Shown here piece by piece: positions 45,562 to 53,779 of a stretch of 64,000 nt of DNA. Both the position numbers and the translations under genes were made by a program. The DNA is taken from assembly GCF_004137795.1 (NCBI RefSeq), contig NZ_NWTM01000003.1, positions 62,001-126,000 of the forward strand, in the 5' to 3' direction. How positions within the stretch are numbered: position 1 is the stretch's first letter; each line of letters opens with the position of its first letter. The notes beneath the pieces are model-generated. The model had not been told where the DNA came from and searched no databases. It saw only the letters and a program-made list of their open reading frames with translations. The stretch is from Pectobacterium zantedeschiae (lineage in GTDB: Bacteria > Pseudomonadota > Gammaproteobacteria > Enterobacterales > Enterobacteriaceae).

Positions 45562-47925
45562 ATGCACTCTCATCAACACCACAGCGCTGAGAAATCAGCC
45601 TGCTGTAATAACGGCGTTCACCACGCGCCACGCAGCACCGCACACAGCACTAAACGCTGCTGTAATGAACACACGCAGCATTCAAACCACGCGGATCACA
45701 GTTGCTGTTCCACCAAACACTCGTCTGACGCGGTGGTACAGACCGCATGTGGCACAGAACAGCATTCGTCAGACAGCGGCGGTAGCGCGGATTCAGACGA
45801 CCCCGACGGCGGAGACAGCGACAGGCCCCGATCCCATCAGCGTTTCAGTTGGAAAATCAGCGGGATGGATTGTCCTAGCTGTGCACGTAAAATCGAAAAT
45901 GCAGTAAAAAATCTCACCGGAATTGAACAAGCCAAAGTGCTGTTCGCCACCGAAAAACTGGTTGTTGACGCCTACACTGATATTCGCCCTCAGGTTCAAT
46001 ATGCCGTTCAGCAAGCTGGCTTTACCTTGCAGGACACCGCACTCCCCATAGCACCATCCGACACCTCGACCGTACGTCGTTTCGTGCATGAATATGGTTT
46101 CTTAGTACTTTTCACTTTGCTGGCTGCTGCAAGCTGGGGACTTTCCCTGTTAAGCGAGCGCGGCGGGCAAATCGCGTTTATCGCCACTACGATTGTCGGG
46201 CTGATACCGATACTGAAAAAAACAGTGCAGCTCATTCGCACAGGTACGCCCTTCGCGATTGAGACGCTAATGAGCGTGGCTTCCATCGGGGCGCTCTTGA
46301 TTGGTGCCACCACCGAAGCCACGGTTATTTTGCTGCTGTTTATGCTGGGCGAATATCTGGAGTCTTACGCGGCAAACCGCGCACGACGAGGCGTAACGGC
46401 ACTGATGGCGCTGCTTCCTGAAGACGCAACGGTAGTCGGCAACGGGCAGCGACGCCTCGTGCCCGTTGCGAGTCTGGTTCCTGGCGATATCATTGAAGTT
46501 GCCCCCGGCGGACGACTCCCTGCCGATGCGGAGCTATTGAACAACGACGCCAGCTTTGATGAAAGCGCCCTGACTGGTGAATCGGTTCCCGTTGAGCGCA
46601 CACCCGGTGGAAAAATTGCCGCTGGCAGCCTGTGTGTCGATCGGGTCGTGCAGTTGCGTGTGGTTTCACAGCCAGGCAACAGCGCCATCGACCGCATTCT
46701 GCAACTGATAGAAGAAGCGGAAGAGCGCCGTGCGCCGATAGAACGCTTCCTCGATAAGTTCAGCCGCTATTACACGCCAGCCATCATGCTGCTGTCGCTG
46801 TTGGTGATTCTGGTACCGCCGTTGCTGCTGGCACAGCCGTGGCAAGAGTGGATTTATCGCGGTCTGACGCTGCTATTAATCGGCTGTCCGTGTGCACTGG
46901 TGATCTCAACGCCTGCGGCGATTACGTCTGGGCTGGCAGCGGCAACGCGTCGTGGGGCGCTGATTAAAGGCGGTGCGGCGCTGGAATCGCTGGGCAGCAT
47001 CAAAACCATCGCATTTGACAAGACGGGCACGCTGACGGAAGGCAAGCCACAGGTGACGGACGTGTTACCCGCCGCAGGTATCAGCGAAACGGCGCTGCTG
47101 ACGCGTACCGCCGCAATAGAATCGGGTTCTCACCATCCGCTTGCTAAAGCAATCATCCAGCATGCGTTGTCCAGCAGCACGTTTCTGCCGATGGCGGAAA
47201 ACCGTAAAGCACTGGCGGGTGTCGGCGTTGAAGGCATGATCGGCGGCAAGCGGATTCAGGTCAGCGCCCCAACCCGCGTCGCGCCCGGTTTACTTGACGC
47301 CGACTGGTTACAGCAGGTTAACGCACTGGAAAGCGAAGGGAAAACCGTGGTGGTGGTGCAAGAAGACGACCGTCTGCTCGGTTTGCTGGCGCTGAGCGAT
47401 ACGCTGCGCAACGATGCGCGTGAAGCGCTGGATGCCTTGCAGCAGTTGGGGATTCGTGGCGTCATGCTCACCGGCGATAATCCCCGTGCGGCAGCGGCCA
47501 TTGCAGCAACATTGGGGATCGATTACCGAGCCAGTCTGCTGCCTGCCGATAAGGTTACCGCAGTCAGCGAATTGAGTAAGCAGCACCCCGTGGCAATGGT
47601 GGGCGATGGCATCAACGACGCTCCGGCAATGAAAGCCGCAACCATCGGCATCGCGATGGGAAGCGGTACGGATGTGGCGCTGGAAACCGCAGATGCCGCA
47701 TTAACGCACAGCCGCCTGACTGGGCTAGCGGCCATGATCAGCCTGTCGCGGGCGACGCAGCGTAATATTCGTCAAAACATTACGATCGCACTGGGGCTGA
47801 AAGCGGTATTTCTGGTCACCAGTATTCTGGGTATTACTGGGCTCTGGCTGGCGGTGCTGGCGGATTCCGGCGCAACGGCGTTAGTCACTGCCAACGCACT
47901 GCGGCTGCTGAGAAAACAGGACTAA
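45562..47925 (+). CDS. zntA: Zn(II)/Cd(II)/Pb(II)-exporting P-type ATPase ZntA
   Basis: P1B-type ATPase of 787 residues. The first 90 residues are an unusual His/Cys-rich, then Asp/Ser-rich leader with three CC pairs (13 His and 7 Cys by my count). A heavy-metal-binding domain follows with GMDCPSC at 101-107. The membrane CPC motif is at 442-444, the phosphorylation site DKTG at 486-489, and GDGINDAPAM closes the P domain. The long leader may add metal-buffering capacity. I saw no clear MerR-type (ZntR) dyad upstream. A compound inverted repeat follows the gene. Confidence 0.96.
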   Translation: MHSHQHHSAEKSACCNNGVHHAPRSTAHSTKRCCNEHTQHSNHADHSCCSTKHSSDAVVQTACGTEQHSSDSGGSADSDDPDGGDSDRPRSHQRFSWKISGMDCPSCARKIENAVKNLTGIEQAKVLFATEKLVVDAYTDIRPQVQYAVQQAGFTLQDTALPIAPSDTSTVRRFVHEYGFLVLFTLLAAASWGLSLLSERGGQIAFIATTIVGLIPILKKTVQLIRTGTPFAIETLMSVASIGALLIGATTEATVILLLFMLGEYLESYAANRARRGVTALMALLPEDATVVGNGQRRLVPVASLVPGDIIEVAPGGRLPADAELLNNDASFDESALTGESVPVERTPGGKIAAGSLCVDRVVQLRVVSQPGNSAIDRILQLIEEAEERRAPIERFLDKFSRYYTPAIMLLSLLVILVPPLLLAQPWQEWIYRGLTLLLIGCPCALVISTPAAITSGLAAATRRGALIKGGAALESLGSIKTIAFDKTGTLTEGKPQVTDVLPAAGISETALLTRTAAIESGSHHPLAKAIIQHALSSSTFLPMAENRKALAGVGVEGMIGGKRIQVSAPTRVAPGLLDADWLQQVNALESEGKTVVVVQEDDRLLGLLALSDTLRNDAREALDALQQLGIRGVMLTGDNPRAAAAIAATLGIDYRASLLPADKVTAVSELSKQHPVAMVGDGINDAPAMKAATIGIAMGSGTDVALETADAALTHSRLTGLAAMISLSRATQRNIRQNITIALGLKAVFLVTSILGITGLWLAVLADSGATALVTANALRLLRKQD

Positions 47926-47955
47926 CAATCCCGTTGTTGGCTGTTGGTTGAAGGA

Positions 47956-48010
47956 TCGAGAAACACGGAGCGAGGCCTCCCTACGGGAACCTCATCCCCG
48001 TGTTTCTCCT
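47956..48010. repeat. Second dispersed repeat family, copy after zntA
   Basis: Outer arms GAGAAACACGG (47958-47968) and CCGTGTTTCTC (47998-48008) enclose CGAGGCCTCCCTACGGGAAC, giving a 51-bp hairpin structure. A related sequence occurs at 59266-59327. It may terminate zntA transcription. Confidence 0.6.
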
Positions 48011-48054
48011 AATGACAAACTTCAGCGTGCAAAATAACGCACTGAGTAACTCTT

Positions 48055-48147
48055 ATACTCTAAATAATTCGAGTTGTAGGCCGGCGCGAGGCTCAGAGAT
48101 GAGCCGAGTATTGCCAACACACCTGCGGCTTGAAGTATGACGAGTAT
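48055..48147. repeat. MITE-like repeat between zntA and tusA (93 bp)
   Basis: Begins ATACTCTAAATAATTCGAGT and ends GGCTTGAAGTATGACGAGTAT, the same imperfect inverted ends as the copies at 22.6 and 62.9 kb but with a shorter centre. Its last base is the first base, on the plus strand, of the tusA stop codon complement. It therefore abuts the 3' end of tusA. Confidence 0.8.
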
Positions 48148-48392
48148 CAGTGGCCCTTGCGCAGCAGATAACGATAGGGAAGTTGTTCGGTCTCCTGCGC
48201 CAGAAGTTCATGTTCCATGAACACGCAAAAACCGGGAATATCGCGAGTGGTGGCCGGATCGTCGGCAATAATCAGCAGCGTTTGCCCGGTTTCCATCTGG
48301 CGTACTGTCTTACGCACCATCATCACAGGCTCAGGGCAGCGTAGTCCCTGAGCATCAAGGGTTTTATCCGGGTTAGTAAAGGGATCGGTCAT
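48147..48392 (-). CDS. tusA: Sulfur carrier protein TusA
   Basis: 81-residue sulfur-relay protein that accepts persulfide sulfur from IscS and passes it on for 2-thiouridine synthesis at tRNA wobble positions. The active Cys19 is in [17 protein letters not shown], the family signature. Length equals E. coli TusA. The start at 48392 is chosen by alignment over an in-frame start eight codons earlier. Its stop codon touches the right end of a dispersed repeat. Confidence 0.96.
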
Positions 48393-48570
48393 CAACGTTC
48401 TCGGTGCTGGAATCAAAAAACCGCCTTAGTTTACGCGGAGGATTTCCCGACGCAAGCGACGACAACGTTTGCGCATAAAACAACCATACTTTCCTGGCAA
48501 AACACATTGCATTAGCGAAGCAATTGCGTATTATGCCGCCGCGTTGCAGCATAAATCTGCACGTTATTCC

Positions 48571-48602
48571 TTGGGTTCCCTAACCCCAATAACCAAAAAG
48601 GT
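48571..48602 (+). promoter_or_regulatory. preQ1-I riboswitch upstream of yhhQ (probable)
   Basis: TTGGG (48571-48575) pairs with CCCAA (48585-48589) around the loop TTCCCTAAC, followed by TAACCAAAAAGG ending at 48602. This has the preQ1-I plan: a short stem, a loop with TTC and an unpaired C, and an A-rich tail whose end pairs back with the loop (CCT with AGG) to form an H-type pseudoknot. AGG is also the Shine-Dalgarno sequence seven bases before the yhhQ ATG, so ligand binding would block translation. Confidence 0.75.
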
Positions 48603-48608
48603 CACATT

Positions 48609-49286
48609 ATGTATCGTTTTACTCCCCAGCAGCGGCTTACGGCGCTGATCTGGCTATCGTTGTTCCATGTCCTGATCATTACGTCGAGTAATTATCTGGT
48701 TCAGCTCCCGGTCTTGATTTTCGGTTTTCATACCACCTGGGGCGCGTTTACCTTCCCGTTTATTTTTCTGGCTACTGACCTGACGGTTCGGATTTTCGGT
48801 GCACCGCTGGCGCGTCGTATTATTTTGACCGTGATGGTGCCTGCGCTGGTGATTTCCTATCTGGTTTCATCCCTGTTTTATCAGGGATCGTGGCAGTCGT
48901 TCGAAGCATTAAGTCAGGTGAATATCGTCGTGGCACGTATCGCCTGCGCCAGTTTCATGGCCTATGTTCTGGGCCAGATTCTGGATGTTCACGTCTTCAA
49001 TCGCCTGCGCCAAAATCGTGCATGGTGGGTCGCTCCAGCCGTGTCGACCGTGTTTGGTAACTTCAGTGATACGCTGGCCTTTTTCTTCATCGCGTTTTAC
49101 CACAGCACTGATGCCTTCATGGCTGCAAACTGGATCGAAATTGCGATGGTGGACTATGCGTTCAAACTGCTGATCAGCCTGGCATTCTTCCTGCCGATGT
49201 ACGGCGTGATGCTGAACATGGTACTTAAACGTCTGAGCGAGCAAAAAGGCTCGGCCGACTACCGTTCCGTCAGCAGTCACCAGTAA
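48609..49286 (+). CDS. yhhQ: Queuosine precursor transporter YhhQ
   Basis: 225-residue membrane protein of the QPTR/COG1738 family, importing 7-cyano- or 7-aminomethyl-7-deazaguanine (preQ0/preQ1) for tRNA queuosine. About six or seven hydrophobic segments; WGAFTFPFIFLATDLTVRIFGAPLARRII and SALVFLL-type segments such as TVFGNFSDTLAFFFIAF fit the family. A predicted preQ1 aptamer lies directly upstream, agreeing with the substrate. Confidence 0.93.
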   Translation: MYRFTPQQRLTALIWLSLFHVLIITSSNYLVQLPVLIFGFHTTWGAFTFPFIFLATDLTVRIFGAPLARRIILTVMVPALVISYLVSSLFYQGSWQSFEALSQVNIVVARIACASFMAYVLGQILDVHVFNRLRQNRAWWVAPAVSTVFGNFSDTLAFFFIAFYHSTDAFMAANWIEIAMVDYAFKLLISLAFFLPMYGVMLNMVLKRLSEQKGSADYRSVSSHQ

Positions 49287-49472
49287 TGGCAATCGGGCGG
49301 CTATTTATGCCGCCCTTTCCTCTTAAGTCACTCATCGTTTTGTAAAAATAACGCAGGTTCCCACAACGGTTTGCAACAACAAAATGCTTGTTTTTGCTAT
49401 CTGAATAGGGTGCCATACTGTTATTACCTGTTTCAAAAGATGACCTGTTCAAAAACGAGAGAAAGGGATCCC

Positions 49473-50039
49473 ATGTCGAATGTAATCAAATACCTCGGTG
49501 TCGGCTTGCTTGTCGGCCTGCTTGCTGCCTGTGATGGCAAAACGGATGACGCCGCAAAAGCGGGCGCACAAGATAAACCAGCGGCGGAAGCTACCGCGAG
49601 CCAGAACATCGAATTAATGGATGGGAAGATTGCGTTTACCCTACCGGCCGATATGCGTGACCAAAGCGGGAAAGTGGGTACGCAGGCAAACAACATGCAC
49701 GTTTACGCCAATGACAATGGGCAGAAAGCGGTCATCGTGATTCTGGGCGACAACACCACGGAAGAGCTAACCGTACTGACACAACGCCTGGAAGATCAGC
49801 AGCGCACGCGTGACGCCAACCTTCAGGTTGTCACCAACAAAACCATCGATGTTGACGGCAAGAAGCTGCAACAGCTCGACAGCATCATCACCAGCAGTGG
49901 GCAGCAGGCTTATTCCTCTGTGGTGTTGGGTAAAGTGGAAAACCAACTGCTGACCTTGCAGATCACGCTGCCAGCCAGCAATCAGCAACAGGCACAGAGC
50001 GAAGCAGAAAGCATCATCCACACCCTGAAGCTGAAATAA
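49473..50039 (+). CDS. dcrB: Lipoprotein DcrB
   Basis: 188-residue lipoprotein with signal sequence and lipobox LLAAC (Cys20). An Ala/Lys/Asp-rich linker follows, then a Mog1p/PsbP-like domain: [27 protein letters not shown] and [19 protein letters not shown]. coli DcrB is needed for infection by phages C1 and C6 and affects envelope lipoprotein processing. GAAAGGGATCCC precedes ATG 49473; upstream in-frame starts are rejected because they would bury the signal peptide. Confidence 0.92.
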   Translation: MSNVIKYLGVGLLVGLLAACDGKTDDAAKAGAQDKPAAEATASQNIELMDGKIAFTLPADMRDQSGKVGTQANNMHVYANDNGQKAVIVILGDNTTEELTVLTQRLEDQQRTRDANLQVVTNKTIDVDGKKLQQLDSIITSSGQQAYSSVVLGKVENQLLTLQITLPASNQQQAQSEAESIIHTLKLK

Positions 50040-50055
50040 TCGACGTTACTGCCGG

Positions 50056-50081
50056 ACAGTAGCCACTTCGGTGGCTACTGT
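50056..50081. terminator. UUCG-loop hairpin between dcrB and yhhS
   Basis: An 11-bp perfect stem ACAGTAGCCAC/GTGGCTACTGT is closed by the very stable TTCG tetraloop. It sits between the convergent stops and touches the yhhS stop, serving as a terminator for dcrB. The T tract is short. Confidence 0.7.
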
Positions 50082-51280
50082 TATTCTCTGATTGCCGTGC
50101 GCTGAGTCAGCCGCCACGTCAGCGCCAGACCGCATAGCCCCAGTAACGCCGCGGCCAGATAAATAGAAGCGATTCCGGTATAGCCCATCATTACGCCCGC
50201 CACAGGTCCGACGATGCCCAGCGACAGATCGAGGAATATCGTATAGGTTGCCAGCGCACTGCCCTGATTCTGTGGTGATACAGCCTTGACGGCAACAACA
50301 CCTAATGCAGGGAATACCAGAGAGAAACCGGCCCCCGCGAGGAAGGCACCCACTTCAGCCATAAGCGGTTGCGTCGCCCCCCACACCAGCAGTAAACCCA
50401 CGATCTCAACCACAAAGCACGCCATCGCCACGCGCAGCCCGCCAAACCGTTGAATGCTGTTGGGGAAAACCAGCCGCGCACCAACAAAAGCACAGCTGAA
50501 AACGGTCAGCGTCAGCGCGGCACCTTCCCAGTTGTGATCGGCATAAAACAGCGTGATAAAAGTAGCAATAACACCAAAACCCGCAGAGGCGATCGCCAGA
50601 ATAATGCCGTAAACCCAGACTTTCCCCAGCACTTCGCGGAAGGGAATCTTTTTACCAGGCGCAACCTGCACTGCCGGACGCGGCAACGCGAAGATAATCG
50701 CCACGGCGGCGATCAGAATAATGCACACGGAGAGCAGCTTTAACCCACCGACATGATTGAGCCAGACGCCAAGCGGTGCGCCAATCGCCATCGCGCCGTA
50801 AGTCGCAATGCCGTTCCACGAAATCACGCGCCCGATGTGTCGGGAGCCCACCACGCCAACGCCCCAGAGCGTTGCACCTGTACCGGCAAAGCTCTGCCCT
50901 GCCCCCAACACAACACGCCCGAGACACAACAGCAGCAGCGTGATTGCAGGTGATGCATCGCTAAAAGCAGCCAGTAGGTAAAACACGCCGCTCAGCATGA
51001 CGCCAGCCAGCCCCCAAACGACGATTTTCTTCGGCCCTTTCTCATCGGCGCTGCGACCCGCGTGCGGGCGGGTCAATAGCGTGGAAAAATATTGCAGGCT
51101 GATCACCAGCCCGGCCCAGAATGCACTATAGCCAAGATGATCGTGCACATATCCCGGCAGCACCGCCAACGGCAGGCCAATATTCAGATAGCTGGCGAAG
51201 TTAAACGCCACAATGGAAACGATGCGCAGATTAAGGCGCAGGCTGCTTAGCACCGGTTCGGATGGGGAAGGTGTTGGCAT
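50081..51280 (-). CDS. yhhS: MFS transporter YhhS
   Basis: 399-residue major facilitator with twelve predicted helices. The motif-A-like loop is TRPHAGRSADEKGPKKIV after TM2, and GAGQSFAGTGATLWGVG is in TM5 (antiporter-type motif). It corresponds to E. coli YhhS (UPF0226), convergent with dcrB in the same order. Natural substrate unknown; relatives have been linked to arabinose or drug efflux. Confidence 0.9.
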   Translation of the reverse strand: MPTPSPSEPVLSSLRLNLRIVSIVAFNFASYLNIGLPLAVLPGYVHDHLGYSAFWAGLVISLQYFSTLLTRPHAGRSADEKGPKKIVVWGLAGVMLSGVFYLLAAFSDASPAITLLLLCLGRVVLGAGQSFAGTGATLWGVGVVGSRHIGRVISWNGIATYGAMAIGAPLGVWLNHVGGLKLLSVCIILIAAVAIIFALPRPAVQVAPGKKIPFREVLGKVWVYGIILAIASAGFGVIATFITLFYADHNWEGAALTLTVFSCAFVGARLVFPNSIQRFGGLRVAMACFVVEIVGLLLVWGATQPLMAEVGAFLAGAGFSLVFPALGVVAVKAVSPQNQGSALATYTIFLDLSLGIVGPVAGVMMGYTGIASIYLAAALLGLCGLALTWRLTQRTAIRE

Positions 51281-51418
51281 GGAAGATTCACTCGCTTAAC
51301 GTCCGTGTATGACGTACGTTCAGAAAAACATCTAAAAGTAACATTCTTATATTGTTGGTTATAATCAAACTTATACCTTGTCTCTCAATAAACTAATCCC
51401 GAACACAGGAGAAACGCA

Positions 51419-52435
51419 ATGCCTGTACCGGCAGACCCGGATCGCAAATCAACATCGTCAACCCCAGAAGGGGATAAATCGCTCCAGAAACCCCTCTCGT
51501 TTCTGGGTAAGAGCAAGCGTCTGGCCACACGAATTCAAGCGATTCCCAGCGTGGCACACCTAATCCGTGCGGGCGAACGTTTTAACGATCGTATGGGAAA
51601 TCAGTTTGGCGCGGCCATTACCTATTTTTCCTTCCTGTCGCTGATCCCCATTCTCATGGTGTCTTTTGCCGCCGTGGGTTTCGTGTTGGCTTCCAATCCA
51701 GACCTACTGACGGGGCTGATCAACCGTATCGTCAACAGTATCAGCGATCCTAATCTGGCCAATACGCTGAAAAGTACCGTCAACACAGCCGTACAGCAGC
51801 GTACCACCGTCGGGCTTACCGGATTACTGATCGCACTCTATTCCGGCATCAGTTGGATGGGAAATCTGCGTGAAGCCATTCGCGCCCAATCGCGCGACGT
51901 CTGGGAACGGAACCCGAAAGATGAAGAGAAAATTTACTTTCAATACACGCGGGATTTCCTGTCGCTGACCGGTTTGGTTATTGCGCTAATCATCACGCTT
52001 TTCCTGACCTCCGTTGCTGGCACCGCGCAAAACATTATCGTAACCGCGTTGGGGTTGGATGGCATTGAGTGGTTGCGCCCCGCGTTAACGCTGATTGCAC
52101 TGTCAATCTCCATCTTCGCCAACTATTTGTTGTTTCTGTGGATATTTTTCGTCCTGCCGCGTCATAAACCCAAACGCAAAGCGCTCTTTCGCGGCACGCT
52201 GATTGCCGCAGTGGGCTTTGAAGCCATCAAGTTCGCGATGACCGTCGCGCTACCTAAACTGGCTAGTTCCCCTTCCGGCGCCGCATTCGGTTCGGTCATT
52301 GGCCTGATGGCGTTCTTCTACTTCTTCGCTCGCCTGACGCTCTTTTGTGCCGCCTGGATCGCGACAGCGAACTACAAAGGCGATACCTCGACAGACAAGA
52401 ATGAGCAGGAGAAAGAACCGCCCTCACCTCGTTAA
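51419..52435 (+). CDS. yhjD: YihY/YhjD-family inner membrane protein YhjD
   Basis: 338-residue membrane protein of the UPF0761/BrkB-like family. A hydrophilic N-terminus of about 55 residues precedes six hydrophobic segments: GNQFGAAITYFSFLSLIPILMVSFAAVGFVL, GLTGLLIALYSGISWMGNLREAI, and FFVLPRHKPKRKALFRGTLIAAVGFEAIK. Mutant YhjD in E. coli permits growth with lipid IVA only, suggesting a lipid-transport role. Located beside kdgK as in E. coli. Confidence 0.9.
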   Translation: MPVPADPDRKSTSSTPEGDKSLQKPLSFLGKSKRLATRIQAIPSVAHLIRAGERFNDRMGNQFGAAITYFSFLSLIPILMVSFAAVGFVLASNPDLLTGLINRIVNSISDPNLANTLKSTVNTAVQQRTTVGLTGLLIALYSGISWMGNLREAIRAQSRDVWERNPKDEEKIYFQYTRDFLSLTGLVIALIITLFLTSVAGTAQNIIVTALGLDGIEWLRPALTLIALSISIFANYLLFLWIFFVLPRHKPKRKALFRGTLIAAVGFEAIKFAMTVALPKLASSPSGAAFGSVIGLMAFFYFFARLTLFCAAWIATANYKGDTSTDKNEQEKEPPSPR

Positions 52436-52478
52436 AAGCAGCGGGGAAGCATTGGTTTTCCGATCTGCGTCATGAAAA

Positions 52479-52497
52479 AGTAAAACATCGTTTCAAG
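52479..52497. promoter_or_regulatory. KdgR operator upstream of kdgK
   Basis: AGTAAAACATCGTTTCAAG closely matches the KdgR box consensus AATRAAAYRNYRTTTYATT, including the palindromic AAAC/GTTT core. KdgR represses pectin catabolism genes, kdgK among them, in soft-rot bacteria until 2-keto-3-deoxygluconate appears. Confidence 0.85.
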
Positions 52498-52507
52498 ACT
52501 ATTGACT

Positions 52508-52531
52508 CAGTCTCACGTAATGTTGAGACTG
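52508..52531 (+). other. Leader hairpin between KdgR box and kdgK
   Basis: CAGTCTCA (52508-52515) and TGAGACTG (52524-52531) form a perfect 8-bp stem with an 8-base loop, about 50 bases before the kdgK start. It has no T tract. It could stabilise the mRNA 5' end or be part of an additional operator. Confidence 0.4.
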
Positions 52532-52582
52532 ATGTTAATTTCCGCATTTTTTATACCCAGCTTTTCAAACAGGCCAAAAGTG

Positions 52583-53515
52583 ATGACAACTACTAACATT
52601 GCCGTAATCGGCGAATGCATGATCGAACTGTCGCAGAAGGGCACGGATCTTAACCGTGGATTTGGCGGCGATACGCTGAACACCGCCGTTTACATTGCCC
52701 GTCAGGTAAACGCCGATAAGCTGGGCGTGCATTACGTGACCGCACTCGGCACCGATAGCTTCAGTACCGAGATGGTTGCCGCCTGGCAAAAAGAAGGGGT
52801 GAAAACCGACCTGATCCAGCGACTGGACAACAAGCTGCCCGGTTTATACTTCATTGAAACCGACGATAGCGGCGAGCGTACTTTTTACTATTGGCGTAAT
52901 GACGCAGCGGCCCGTTACTGGCTGGACAGCCCGGAAGCAGAAAAAATCGGTCAGGCGTTGGCACAGTTTGACTATCTCTACCTGAGCGGTATTAGTCTGG
53001 CAATCCTGAATGCCGAAAGTCGTCAGCGTCTCCTCGCGTTGCTGCGTGCTTGCCGCGCCAACGGCGGTAAAGTGATTTTTGATAACAACTACCGTCCACG
53101 TTTGTGGCAGAGCAAGGAAGAGACGCAACAGTCCTACACCGACATCCTGTCCTGTACGGATATCGCTTTCCTGACGCTGGATGATGAAGACATGCTGTGG
53201 GGCGCGAAGCCGCTGGAAGCGGTGCTGGAGCGGACGCACGGTCTGGGCGTTAACGAAGTCGTCATCAAACGCGGTGCGGATTCCTGCATCGTGTCAGAAC
53301 GTGGACACGATCTGGTTGATGTTCCAGCGATAAAATTGTCAAAAGAGAAAGTGGTCGATACCACCGCAGCAGGCGACTCTTTCAGCGCAGGTTATCTGGC
53401 AGTGCGCCTGAATGGCGGTAGCACGCAGGAAGCCGCACAGCGCGGTCACCTGACGGCCAGCACGGTCATTCAATACCGTGGCGCGATTATCCCGCTTGAG
53501 GCAATGCCAGCATAA
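52583..53515 (+). CDS. kdgK: 2-keto-3-deoxygluconate kinase KdgK
   Basis: PfkB/ribokinase-family sugar kinase that phosphorylates 2-keto-3-deoxygluconate, the common product of pectin and galacturonate catabolism. 310 residues, beginning IAVIGECMIELSQKG, with GFGGDTLNTAVYIARQV near the N-terminus. The catalytic segment is DTTAAGDSFSAGYLAVRL and NNYRPRLW is in the middle. ATG 52583 is chosen because it matches the E. coli N-terminus; earlier in-frame ATGs lie in the leader. Regulated by the upstream KdgR box and ended by a perfect terminator. Confidence 0.97.
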   Translation: MTTTNIAVIGECMIELSQKGTDLNRGFGGDTLNTAVYIARQVNADKLGVHYVTALGTDSFSTEMVAAWQKEGVKTDLIQRLDNKLPGLYFIETDDSGERTFYYWRNDAAARYWLDSPEAEKIGQALAQFDYLYLSGISLAILNAESRQRLLALLRACRANGGKVIFDNNYRPRLWQSKEETQQSYTDILSCTDIAFLTLDDEDMLWGAKPLEAVLERTHGLGVNEVVIKRGADSCIVSERGHDLVDVPAIKLSKEKVVDTTAAGDSFSAGYLAVRLNGGSTQEAAQRGHLTASTVIQYRGAIIPLEAMPA

Positions 53516-53533
53516 GTCTGGATGTATGCAATA

Positions 53534-53569
53534 CGAACAACAAGGCCGCTACAGCGGCCTTGTTGTTCG
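53534..53569. terminator. Strong terminator after kdgK
   Basis: A 16-bp perfect stem CGAACAACAAGGCCGC/GCGGCCTTGTTGTTCG has loop TACA. T residues occur within the descending arm. It is nearly symmetrical, so it can work in both directions and also isolates the small lipoprotein gene from kdgK. Confidence 0.85.
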
Positions 53570-53608
53570 ACAAAGCAGGAAACTCTGCCTCACATCGTCA
53601 TTTGAGGT

Positions 53609-53779
53609 TTAACGTGGCCCCGGTTGGTTAACCGGTTGTTCCTGGAAACCGCCGAACGGGCCGCCGCCGCCGCCTCTACCACCGCCTCCGCCACCACCAC
53701 CCCCCGGAGGAGGGAACAAGCAACCACTCAACATGGCGATCAGAGCGATCACCCCCGCAGCTTTAAGAGTACGACTCAT
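53609..53779 (-). CDS. Tiny Gly-rich lipoprotein (56 residues)
   Basis: Start ATG 53779 with GAGG eight bases upstream; stop TAA at 53609. The product begins MSRTLKAAGVIALIAMLSGC, a signal peptide with lipobox LSGC (Cys20). LFPPP follows, then two glycine runs (nine and five Gly) separated by Arg35, then PFGGFQEQPVNQPGPR. The mature chain of 37 residues is mostly Gly and Pro and would be unstructured on the membrane. I do not know its family. Convergent with kdgK across a strong terminator. Confidence 0.7.
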   Translation of the reverse strand: MSRTLKAAGVIALIAMLSGCLFPPPGGGGGGGGGRGGGGGPFGGFQEQPVNQPGPR

